Positions 12,359 to 22,900 of a DNA stretch of 64,000 nt are shown here, in pieces. The translations under genes and the position numbers were made by a program. This DNA comes from Thuidium tamariscinum (lineage: Eukaryota; Streptophyta; Bryopsida; Hypnales; Thuidiaceae), in contig OX344758.2 in NCBI GenBank assembly GCA_947034885.2, forward strand, positions 3,040,501 through 3,104,500, in the 5' to 3' direction. The notes under the pieces were generated by a model, which saw only the letters and a program-made list of their open reading frames with translations, was not told where the DNA came from and ran no database searches. The number at the start of each line of letters is the position of its first letter. Position 1 is the first letter of the stretch.

Positions 12359-12449
12359 GAAAAGAATTCAACAATTTGTTGAAGATGCGTAGTAAGCTAA
12401 CCTCACGAGTCACGACCTTCGTCGTATTACCGAGGTAGATACAAAGTCA

Positions 12450-13613
12450 CTACCTGGGACGCTCATCCACTTTCACTTTCACTTCAATCCCACTTTTCCT
12501 CGCTCGCTCTGCAAACGAACTCGACGTCAAAGCGCACTCAACAATGCCTGCGCATTCTGCAGGAGGCAAGTCCTTGATAATCTCCAGCAACCTTTCCTCT
12601 TCTTCTATTGAAACAACAACAGATGGTGAAGCCGCTGCAGCATGCATTGCACTGTGAGGAGATCGTAAAGTTCCCCGCGTCTGGCAAGCCAGCATGGTCT
12701 TGCAATGTTCCGCTTCATCCTCTCGAATGTTATAAAACACATCATACAAATTCTCCACCTTCGGTCGCCTCGTATTTGGAATGCGGTCCGTTTGAAACTC
12801 GTCAAACAAATAGAGGTCCCCCTCGGTGTAGTACTTCACTGCAACTTCAGGAGCAGGGAGCTTCTTCAACTCGTCGCCATGTAACTTGATGAACTCGTCG
12901 TATGTGTGAAAAGCATGCTTCTCAACACACTCGGAGAAGTGGTAGGCCATCCGAGGACTGAGAAGGTACATGATCACCGTCATGAAGTAGTACCCAACCG
13001 CAATATGCTGCGCTAAAAAGCGATCGACCCAGCGCTCGTCCCCGCCCAAAGCCTCCATCGTCAAGAGGTGATGAAGCTCATTCCAACTCTCTGCGAAGTG
13101 AACCTTGATGTAGTCCGCTCGCCGCCACCAACCAAAACTTTCGTACATGTGGAGGACGGACACAAAGGCGAAATAAGGAACGCGAGCAATTGTTTCCAAA
13201 ACGTAAAAACGAGCGTAATCCCTGTTCTTGTAGAAAACGTCTAGGACTTGGATCACTGCGTCGGTAGCAAGCCGGTTGAACGCCTTCTCGGCCTTGATCT
13301 GCCATTTCTCTAGTGTTTGGAAAGCCTCTCCAGCATCGCCATCACTCACCCCAGTCTTCTCTGAATCGACAGCTTCTTCCTCCACTTCCCGTTCCTCCAC
13401 CAAAGCCCCTCGGGTCAATTTCCGACTGCAATTTTCCCGAACCCCAGATTTTTTAAACTGGGTGGAGAGATGAAATACTCTCCTACTCTCGCATAACCGC
13501 AGCGCTCCCCCTGCAACTTTCCTACCGCATTCCAAACGACTTCGTGAAACCTCGGCCGCGCGGAGGACTAACCCCTCGCCCCTCAGTAATCCACCTGCCA
13601 AGCTGCTTGCCAT
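12450..13613 (-). CDS. PTOX: Plastid terminal oxidase (IMMUTANS type)
   Basis: A di-iron quinol oxidase that moves electrons from plastoquinol to oxygen at the stromal face of thylakoids, supporting carotenoid synthesis and relieving over-reduction. The 387-residue frame carries all six expected iron ligands with the spacing I recall for the Arabidopsis protein: E140 (VLETIARVPYF), E179 and H182 (SWNELHHLL), E231 (ECVEKHA), E300 and H303 (DEAEHCK). Other plastid-oxidase signatures are HMYESFGWWRRADY, SPRMAYHFSEC, and the PTOX-specific segment before YYTEGDLYLFDEFQT. These place it with PTOX and not mitochondrial AOX. The first 60 or so residues are rich in Ser, Arg, Leu and Ala with few acids, fitting a transit peptide; an acidic linker follows. 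The start is the first in-frame ATG. The frame has no intron, whereas angiosperm PTOX genes are multi-exon. The tail after residue 325 (Glu-rich, ending KVKVDERPR) is longer than I expect. Confidence 0.95.
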   Translation of the reverse strand: MASSLAGGLLRGEGLVLRAAEVSRSRLECGRKVAGGALRLCESRRVFHLSTQFKKSGVRENCSRKLTRGALVEEREVEEEAVDSEKTGVSDGDAGEAFQTLEKWQIKAEKAFNRLATDAVIQVLDVFYKNRDYARFYVLETIARVPYFAFVSVLHMYESFGWWRRADYIKVHFAESWNELHHLLTMEALGGDERWVDRFLAQHIAVGYYFMTVIMYLLSPRMAYHFSECVEKHAFHTYDEFIKLHGDELKKLPAPEVAVKYYTEGDLYLFDEFQTDRIPNTRRPKVENLYDVFYNIREDEAEHCKTMLACQTRGTLRSPHSAMHAAAASPSVVVSIEEEERLLEIIKDLPPAECAGIVECALTSSSFAERARKSGIEVKVKVDERPR

Positions 13614-14617
13614 GGTTTCAAGGAAACGCTCTCATAATCTCCAATTTGCAAGTCTCGACTATGTTAAACCCAATTCCAAAAATGCGAGAACACAAACTCG
13701 CTCAGAAATAACGACCTGAGACAATCGCAAAAATTACAATATTACAATTGATCTTACAGTTGCGAGAGCTGCCACAAACGCGCATGGAAATACTGAGCTG
13801 CAACTGTGAGACAATGGCAAAGAATACAAACTCAAATCTCAATAAGAGACCTTCAAATCAAGATTGACTTTGTGAGTAAGTTATGCAACCACCAAATGCT
13901 TCACAAGGAAAAACCCACACAAAGGAAGCACGCTTGCTTCGCCAGACTGATAAAACGGTTAAGAAATTGGTCTCAGAGGACGACGATCTAAGCAAGTAAA
14001 CAATCTATGACCTATCTATCCAACCGCTCAAAATTTAATGAAAACCAATTGTGAAACGGGACGGGAAATAACTTACTCGCGTGGAATTCGCTGGATTCGC
14101 CGTCTGGGACTGAATTGTGCAAACCCCACAACTAAAATATCCGAGGGAGCTTCATCGTCATCGAAAGGCGAAACGGGTGGACTGAAAAAGGTTCGACGTC
14201 GTTCCGCAGGAGAGCCATTTGGCTTGGATCCCTGGCCTGGCGACGTCGACGAAAAAGTTTCAGCCACTTTTTAGTGACTTTTCACAGGTGAGTCCGTCCC
14301 AGCATTTCATTTTTTTATAAGGTAAAAATCAGCCTATGACAGGCAGATTCATTGTTGGAATTTCACTTAAACCCTTAAACAACGGGCTGGTGACCGTGGA
14401 AATCATTGATTTGTAAAAAATCCAACAAAAAGCCCACATAAGATTTTCCCTTTCCACCCCTAATTATGAGGATAATTAGTTCCACTTTTGTCCTACACAT
14501 CAAGATGCTCTCTCATTCATCAACTTAAAAACAACCTTGACAAATATGGGAATTGGGGAGACCAATTGAAATTTTATTTTTTTGACAAAGTATGAATTTG
14601 TAATGGATTTTTGAAGT
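13614..14617. other. Upstream region of PTOX with open frames on both strands
   Basis: It probably includes the PTOX promoter and 5' UTR. At 14038-14274 a 78-codon plus-strand frame starts with ATG. The opposite strand at 14073-14267 is also open and is followed by a donor-like GCGA/GTAAGT at about 14,070, so a minus-strand 5' UTR exon spliced toward PTOX is conceivable. Neither frame has a recognisable domain. From about 14,300 the sequence becomes AT-rich. Confidence 0.3.
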
Positions 14618-15279
14618 ATTAGATGATTTTTGAGGCCTCTGGAAGATTGTTTTGGGGTTGTTCTCCAAACTGTTTCTTACACAATGATCCAGCCCTTCTT
14701 GGTTTGATTTTTTGAATTTATCATAAAAATAATTAATTACAAAAATTTCAAAATATATTAAAAATTTGAAAACTGATTTTTATAAATGCAATTTTTTCTT
14801 AAATTTAAATTTTAAAATTTTAAAATTGATTAATTAATCAATATTGTATGATGTACATTAGGAGGGATTTGAGGGCTCCCGAGGGCCATTTCAAGGTCTA
14901 ATCCCGAAAATTGTCAAGGAACTGCTGGCTATTGTCAGTTGGCAATTAAACAAAATAAATGAATAAAATAAAATTTGGGGTCCTGAAATATGAAAATAAA
15001 TCCAAAAAAAATTTGAATTTTTTTTAATGACGTGGCAATCACTCAACTACATCGGATTCCTACGAAACTACATTCCCGCAATTGATTCTATGTTTTTAGG
15101 CTATGGGAACTCACAGTCTCCCGGAGGCCTCAAATCCCTCCTAATGGCAATATCTCGACTTCATCAACTTGTCTATGTGGCAAAGTTTTTAGAATTCCTC
15201 GCAATGTTCCCAAAGTTCCCATACCATTCCCATACTTTGGGAACCTACAGTCTTCTAAAGGCCTCAAAAATCATCTAAT
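14618..15279. mobile_element. MITE, ATTAGG-family, outer member of a nested pair
   Basis: The left end reads ATTAGATGATTTTTGAGGCC and the right end is its near-perfect inverted copy (GGCCTCAAAAATCATCTAAT). A second, related element (14857-15145) sits inside it. The subterminal GGGAACCTACAGTCTTC is shared with the inner element. It has no coding capacity. Confidence 0.7.
14857..15145. mobile_element. MITE, ATTAGG-family, inner member of a nested pair
   Basis: It begins ATTAGGAGGGATTTGAGG and ends with the inverted copy CCTCAAATCCCTCCTAAT. It is about 290 bp, and its ends closely match those of the element at 17565-17835. It lies wholly inside the related element 14618-15279, so either one inserted into the other or a palindromic unit duplicated. 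Confidence 0.75.
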
Positions 15280-17564
15280 GTGTGCTACCCAATTGCTCTC
15301 TAGACTATCTCCAAACCAACAATAAACAAAAAGTGTATCCATAATGATCATCTTATTGAACTAAAATACTATAGTTACAAAATTTCCTAACAAGACTGCA
15401 ATATCAAGTCGCCAAAAGGGCACTTCTTGTGTTGAATTTCTACTCAAAAGGTCAATGTTCCTACTCTAGTTACTAATTTGCTTTAACACCATCATCCAAG
15501 ACATTGATCGTCTCTACTAACTCAAGCTAATGTAGCCTAAATCTCATTTATTGTAAAAACTTTATCATAGGTTGATGCAAGACTTTAGTGGATCAATCCC
15601 TAGGTGTCTTTGTCAAGTCTTTTGTTTGTCATGAGTTGGTTTATATCAAGTTAGGGCAATGCATTAGGACGAAGGAATTCTACAAAATAATATAAAAGTT
15701 CTACAATGAAGGTGGAGCTTGATAAAAAAGCCTTTTTCCCCTAGAATTCCTAATGAAGATTGGCCCTTTCCAAATGTAAATCATCAATATAAAATTTCAC
15801 AATGAATGAATGATATTTCTACAATACATGTCTATAAAGAAAAACCTTTGAAGCCTCATATTTTATTGTCAAATCCCTCATACAATTACATCCTAGTGTG
15901 TGTACTATATTATATGTGAATAAACTTGTATTATTTGGGGGCTATATAGGTGATTATTTTGAATTTATGGGGGACTCATTTTACCTAAATTTCTAAAGTT
16001 AGCTTATTTCATGTAACCTACTTTTTAGTTGAAAATTTTTTGGATGCTATTTTTTAATACCCAATATTTATTATAAATACAAAATAGTGGAATATGTCAT
16101 ACAAATAGTTGAAAGGGTGAGGAGGGATATTTTACTGGAATTTTTGCTTAGACATTAGAATATACTCTGTAGATAATTCTAAATGGTGTATTTGCAAACT
16201 ATATTCATAGTAATAACACAAAATTTAACCAATTGCAATGAAACAATCACAACTTTGAAGCAAAAATTGAGTGCCTCCAAAGTCAAAGCTCTTCCAACAT
16301 CAAGCTTCTTAAGATGTTTTGGATCTATTGCCTCGGACTCCAATTTCCATAATGTAACCTTCTCCTTGATATTGGTAGCAATGTGGATGCCAAATGCCAA
16401 ACCCTACCACCAATCCCTACTTACAAGCATCTGTAGGCTCTAACTGCAAATCCTAAGGCTTAACAACATAATCTGGTGCACAAACACTCCACTTAATTTC
16501 CAACCAAAGTTTTGTCACATTCCTAACTTGAAGCATCTGAAAGCACCCTAAACCATATGACCTTGCATTCAATCACCATTCTCTCATCCAAATCCAAGAT
16601 TTTGCAAAACGAAGTGGAAAGCCCATGCCAACTACAATCTACAACCCTAACACTTGTTTGTTTGTTGAAATTGCAACCTTAATGTTTGAACACCCATTCA
16701 CTAAAGTGAGTAGGATTGACTTGAACATCCATTGATCTAAATTCATCCACAGTTCAAACCATCGTTAGTTCGTATAGCATACGGGATTCCACCCTTAGGT
16801 ACCTCTTCTACATTTATATTGTACTAAGTATATTATTGGAAAGTTCAAGTTTTTGGAGGGTTTTTTTGGTAGTGCTACTTTAGGAAAAAAAATTGGGATC
16901 AAATTCAATATCATTTTATACCCTTCATTATTTATAACATTTGATAGCCCATTATGTGAATGCTAGTTTACTTTCAATAATTGTCTAAAATTTAGGTCAA
17001 AGGCAATTAAAATTACCCTTCATTTGTTTACACATTAATATAAAAGAAAGGAGAATGCACCCCTTGGGGAATTGCATTTGAAAATTGTTGATGATGTTTT
17101 ACATCACTAAGCCATTAATTGCCCTTCTTCACACCTATGCATATTGTTGGAATTTATTACTTATTCCTAATGATAAAATTTGAAAATTTTGAATTGAAAA
17201 CTATAAAATTTAAATTTAAAATTGCAAAAATGAAAAATAAATTAGTCATAATATAGAATTCTAATTTTAACATTTCTTCCTACAAGACCTTAATCTAGGT
17301 AATGAAAGGGGAAATTTTTCAAGGTTGTATATGATATGAAAACTTTAGAATTTTCAACTCATCAATTCTTTGGTTTGTAGATTCTCATAAATTATGTAGG
17401 GATGTGAATAATCAAAGAAAGGCTCTTCAAATTTCATAGGATTTTTAGATAGGTGAAAGTTTCCCTTATTCTTTTACAAATTGATATAAAGAATAGTCAA
17501 AGAAAGATACAAAAGTATTGGGAAGATGCTTATAATTATGTGGCACACCTTTAAGTTTGTATGC
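15280..17564. other. AT-rich intergenic DNA
   Basis: No gene or RNA gene seen. Open frames are short, occur on both strands and show no domain. Confidence 0.5.
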
Positions 17565-17835
17565 ATTAGGGGGGATTTGAGGGCTAAAGAAGACTGCGAG
17601 TTCCTGCAATCTAAAAACGTAGGAATCCTACGTGGTCAAGTGACTGCCATGTCATTTTTAAATTTTTTTTTAAATAAATAAATATTTTGGACTTTTTTTC
17701 ACATTTCAGGACCAAAAGTTTTTTTGTTTTTTTTTAATTTTTTAATTTTTAAAAGAAATTCTAGCCTGACAATCGCCAGCCATTTCGAGAACAACCCCAA
17801 AAACAACCCTCTAGAGGCCTCAAATCCCCTCTAAT
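17565..17835. mobile_element. MITE, ATTAGG-family
   Basis: It begins ATTAGGGGGGATTTGAGGGC and ends GCCTCAAATCCCCTCTAAT, an inverted repeat of about 18 bp with few mismatches. It is about 270 bp and non-coding, with the same ends as the inner element at 14857-15145. No clear target duplication. Confidence 0.75.
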
Positions 17836-17876
17836 GGCAGTTGTCCAAAGAAAATGTTCAAAAGATGTTTTGCATG

Positions 17877-18086
17877 CCATTGCATGCATACTCTACGACC
17901 TCTATATTTTATGTGATATTTTCATCATTTTTTGTGACACATTTTAGTAGACATCCAATGTTACGTTGGATGTTATTATTGACATAAAAACACAAGTTGT
18001 TTTATTGAATGTTGACTAAAATGCATCACAAAAAATGATGAAAACATCACATAAAACATGGGGGTCTTAGTGTATACATGCAATGG
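17877..18086. mobile_element. Long hairpin MITE-like inverted repeat
   Basis: The two halves are inverted copies: CCATTGCATGCATAC... at the left matches GTATACATGCAATGG at the right. The match continues inward through TTTTATGTGATRTTTTCATC and TTTTTTGTGA to a short centre. A transcript would fold into one long hairpin. The part from CWCTA inward resembles the CACTA-type MITEs at 41165 and 41784, but I see no matching 3-bp flanks. Confidence 0.7.
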
Positions 18087-19949
18087 TAATGGAAATGAGC
18101 CTCAAATACACTAGATCTTGGAGAAAAATCACATTAGAAATTCATTTAAAAAAATTATAAGGTAGATTTCAAGATTTCAAGTTATGCAAGGTAGACCCTT
18201 TAATCTCATATTTTTTTGGTGACTAATTTTTTAGATTTGACATGCAAAAAGAAGATTGAAAGATTCCAAATCGCTTTTGTAGTTTTAACATCTTTGTAAC
18301 CAACCATTATAATCTTTCAATCATTTAGTGATATTGATGTATTTTCTTTTCCTATGCTATTTCTAATATGTCTAGTTAAAATTTTTACGAGTACAATTCA
18401 TAAAATTAATGCAACTTATCAAAATGTTGGTTTTTTCTTCAATTTAGAGCAAATTCCTAAAAACTCAAAAAAAGCATTGGGCATTTAAGAGTTCAATTTA
18501 GCCTCTTTCACCTTCTTTATTGCCATTATTGGTAGCTATTCTTTTCCTATTATCAATTTTGCATTCGGTTTATTTCAAAACCTCCATCTAATTTTTAGTA
18601 ATCTTCTATTCATCAATGTTGTATAACGAATAGTTAAAATGTTTCCTACTAAAATTTTGATCCCTACTTTTGATAGAGGTACAATAATCAACATGGTTAG
18701 TAGTAAATGGGCAATTAGAATGTATGTAAGAGCTTTGAAGATTCATTTCAACTTAATGCAAGCAAGGTAATTTTAGTTGTGGCTATATTAAAATGTCACA
18801 AGTTGTTGTATATTGACTATAACAATTATTCCATTAGTATAATAAGTTAGGTCTTATAGTTCCTTAACTATTTATGACTTGATATTGTTTAGATTTAAAA
18901 AATCTAAAACTAAGATGTATTTAAAAGTTTAATTAAGAAAAACAATTGAATGATGATTGTTAAAAAATATGGTCTACAAATCACATCTATACACTTAGAG
19001 ATTTTATGATACTAACCACTATTTTTCAAATACATTTTAAAATTAAAAATCATATATTACATTTAGAATTGAATGATTATGTAATTAATATTTTTCAATC
19101 TAAAAAAAAAATTCCATTAAGCTTGAATTTTTGTTGAAATATTAATTACATTGACTTTTAAATATTTTTATGCCTATTATTTAATTGAGTTAGTGTCAAA
19201 ACTTAAAACTGTTATCTTTGAAGGTGAAACTTGAACTTCAATTTTAGAAAGAGACAATCCAATCTAAACAAATTCCATACAATTTTGCCTTATTGTTCCA
19301 AGATAAACAAAAGTCTAATTAAAATTTAAAATTAACATAATTTAAATAAGATTTGAACTTGGGACTAGATTGAACTTGACACTTCATGACTTTAGGACAC
19401 TTATATTTTCATAGCAACAAGTTCTTATATTTATTGAGTGCACAAGAACATGGTTTTAATATTTTTTACAATTCCTTAGGATTTAGTAAGGTAGCATTCA
19501 AATACTCCATCTAAAAGTTAAGTATATAAAATTAAGATAAATTATCCTCCACATCTGCATTGTATTGATTTTTTAAAACTCCTCGATGACCACGTAAGCA
19601 TTGCCACATCGGAAAATTAAGGCCACCTCCGGTAGAAACCCTGCCAAGTGGATATACCCCCGCCATGTCCCAACGGTCCTCTCCATTTCAAATTTCTCCC
19701 GCTGGGTCCAACCCGTCCGATCTTCCCATTCCCAGCATTGCATTCAAATTTGAAGCTTCAGCTTGCATCGGATGGGGTGTAGGCGCCGTGCTTTATTCAA
19801 TTGCATTGTGTCAGTGTCATATCTACCCTTTAAAAATCCCCATTACAGATTAGAGACTCCTTCCATCTGTGATAAGTATGTTGGAACTTGAGCAACTGTG
19901 AGCGATCGGCTGTTGGGAGAGAGGAAGTGAACTTTAGGGTTTGGTGGCG
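18087..19949. other. AT-rich intergenic DNA and promoter region of the SNF2 gene
   Basis: No gene seen. From about 19,560 the composition becomes richer in GC, fitting the promoter and 5' UTR of the plus-strand SNF2 gene. A TTTAAAAAT element at about 19,832 could be a TATA-like box, but this is weak. Confidence 0.4.
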
Positions 19950-22900
19950 ATGGCGGATTGGGATAGTAGTCCGGATTATGTAAGGTCGGATCCTCGTGCG
20001 AGGAGGACTGCGAAGTCAAGTGCACAGCAATCTAAGGCTGAGTTGCTGCAAGCTATTGCCGCGCGTCGCCAGGCTCAGCTTCTTCGCAGCGCAAAGGCTC
20101 CCTCTCCGCCTGCAGGTTCGTCATTTCGTTTCGTTGAGCAGAGATGTGTTGTCGCGGGTGGTTATTTTGCTGTGTATCTGGAAATCAGAGTATTTTCATG
20201 TTTAGAACTTTCCATTTGCGAATTTTGTTGCCTTGAATTGCGTTTTCTTGGATTCTGTTCTTCAGCTGCAAGTTAACCGAGGAATGTTGTAATGAATTTA
20301 AAGAACGGTCGAATCCGTGATGATTTGGACACTGGAGAACGAGAGCTATCTGTCTTCCTGTAGCTTGGATCTGTTGTCATTTATGTGAAGGTGGTAGAAG
20401 GTAACGTCTTCTGTGTCATTGATTCTGGTGGAAGGCTACTTGCTCGATCTCTTTGGAGGATAACATTTCTCCCAATGATCTTCTTGCTGGAGTGCCTTAT
20501 CACATTATAATGCCTGATTCTTTCCTCTGTCTATTCGCGATAGCTTAAATATTTGTGGTGCAAGATATTCCCCGGTCGGGCGAGTCTCATCGTTTGTCTA
20601 CCCAAATGCACCATCATTCTCTTTTAGACTTGAAGTGAATATTGGAATCAATTTGTTTGAAAAGTTATTTGTGTCAGTGACTGTACTTTCTGTGCTGGTG
20701 ATTTGATATATGATCTCCTGGATCACCTCTGTTTTATTTGGAGAAAGTTGGATGTAGTGCCCAAATTCCTAGGTCACGAAGTTCCCAAGATCTCTGGCAA
20801 GCCAATCGTTTGGTGTCTGCGAATTCTGAATCCTGTGGTGATGGTGGAAATTGGGGCTGCTGTTTCTAGTCGTAATTCATGCGGGTAGGCTCAGTAGTGT
20901 CGTAGAAGAAATTTCTTTGACTGAGAGGTAGGCATGCAGATGGAGGATCAGATATGAAAGGCGGGATCTTACATGTTGTGGCGAGAATGGCCTCAACGGA
21001 GATCCTTCCGGAATCCTCAGAATCTAGCGGGATGAGTGGCAATGACGAAGTGGACTACGAATCGAATGATAGTACCTCTCCATCAGGTATGTTCTAACGG
21101 ATGCCTCTGATTTTGCCATTGAATTCGAGAAATATTTTGTCTGGATTTGTCCTACTCATTCTGGAAGAATCGAATTTGAGGTTTGCTCGACAACTATCCC
21201 TATACTTATCTCTATGCTGAAAGCAGAACAGAAACTAGGGTTGTACGCAATCAAGAAATTCTTCGGTTCTGTCTGCAGGTTCAAGTCATTCAAAGATCCG
21301 AACGAACGGACGGAGGAGCTCATCAGGTCGGAAATCTTTTCCAAGGCAAAATGGAGATGAGTTTCATGCGGAGTCTGTAGTGAAAAATGCCTCTCATAGT
21401 TCCTCAACGGTAGAAGACCTGAGCTCGGTTCTCGATCAGATTAGTTTGAAAGACAAGAACGGAGTTCTCTCTAGCGATGGATCGAGGTTTCGAGAGAATC
21501 AATTTGAAAGGAATCCAAAGGACTTGATTCTGAATATAAGAAAACGTTTGGTAAAGAAGTCAATCACCGTTGACGTGGAGAGTGACTCCGAAAGCGAGAG
21601 TTTTGTAAGTCTGGATCCTACAGTTCCTTCGTCATCTGCAGATTATTCCTCTGCAGACGATGGCGATGTGGATTCACCTATTATTCCGAAGTTCAAGTCC
21701 AAAACAAAGCAAGTTGCAGCGCTACCAATGCCTTTTCCAGTATCCAGTACCCCAATTCCTCGCTCACCAGACGCTGACTATAAAAAAGTTTGCGCTCCAG
21801 AAACGACAAACAGGGCCAGAGGTATCTCTATTTCATTAATCTCTCGACAATTTTACAGTGTATGGCTTCTTACTAATAATAATTTGATATCTTCTGTGAG
21901 TATCTAGTTCTGTAATCGAATAGTATGGCAAAATTGTAGCGAGTCAATTCCATCATGAGGTTCAGGAGATAAGCGTATTCATTGACTTTCTATGTGTACG
22001 TAATTAGAATCTGAAGTTTGTCTTATCTTGTCGTCTACTCTGTACTTGGGGCTGCTCAGAGTTCTTGCCTGCAGTATTGGTTTCTCAAGAAAATCCGGCG
22101 CCTGCTGTTGAACCTACCACTGTCGTAGACAACTCAGAGGTAATGGAGGACTTAAGTTTTGTTGAAGGAAGACATCGATTCACTCTCCGATCCAAAACTG
22201 CAAATATGCTCTACCCACATCAACGAGCAGGACTAGAGTGGTTTTGGAGTCTGCACACGAAAGGAATGGGTGGTATCCTTGGTGATGACATGGGCCTTGG
22301 AAAAACCATGCAGGTATATCTTAGTAAAATCAGCATTCTCATGTTCATTAGCAGAAATCAGTGAACTTCATGATCTTCAGCACCATTTTAGGGGTAACTG
22401 CTCTTGGCATGTGATCACTCTGTGAGGACAACGACTATGTAGCAAAGTTATCATGTGTAAGAACTACCAGGCTCCTGTTTAAATTCCCTTAATTGTATCT
22501 GGCAGTCTCAGTGTGTTTGACCTCTGCAGGTTGCTTCGTTCTTGGCCGGGCTTTTCTGCACCAAGAATATAAAGTGTGCCCTTATTGTTGCCCCTAAAAC
22601 GCTCATTGCACACTGGGTGAAAGAGCTTAAGGTCGTTGGACTTTCGCGCAAAACACAAGAGTGAGTTCAACCCTTTGTTTTGAGAGCACAGTTTCAACTT
22701 TGCATCCTGGATGTTGATTTTTTTAACTAGGGCACTTGTTGCGTTCAATGTCTGCATTCTCTAAATCTCTTCTGTCGTATCTCACCTTCGGTATTGTGGT
22801 TTCTGCAGCTATTCGGGTACATCTGTCAAAGCACGTGAGTATGCTCTTCAGCACGTCCTACAAATGGGGGGAGTATTGCTCACGACGTATGACATGGTCC

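Noticed and set aside
12450..13613. Mitochondrial alternative oxidase
   Set aside because: Motif wording (FGWWRRADY, SPRMAYHFSEC, YYTEGDLYLFDEFQT) and ligand spacing match the plastid terminal oxidase.
20703..20888. Open frame in the first intron of the SNF2 gene
   Set aside because: It does not fit the phase between exons 1 and 2, and skipping it gives a clean spliced frame.
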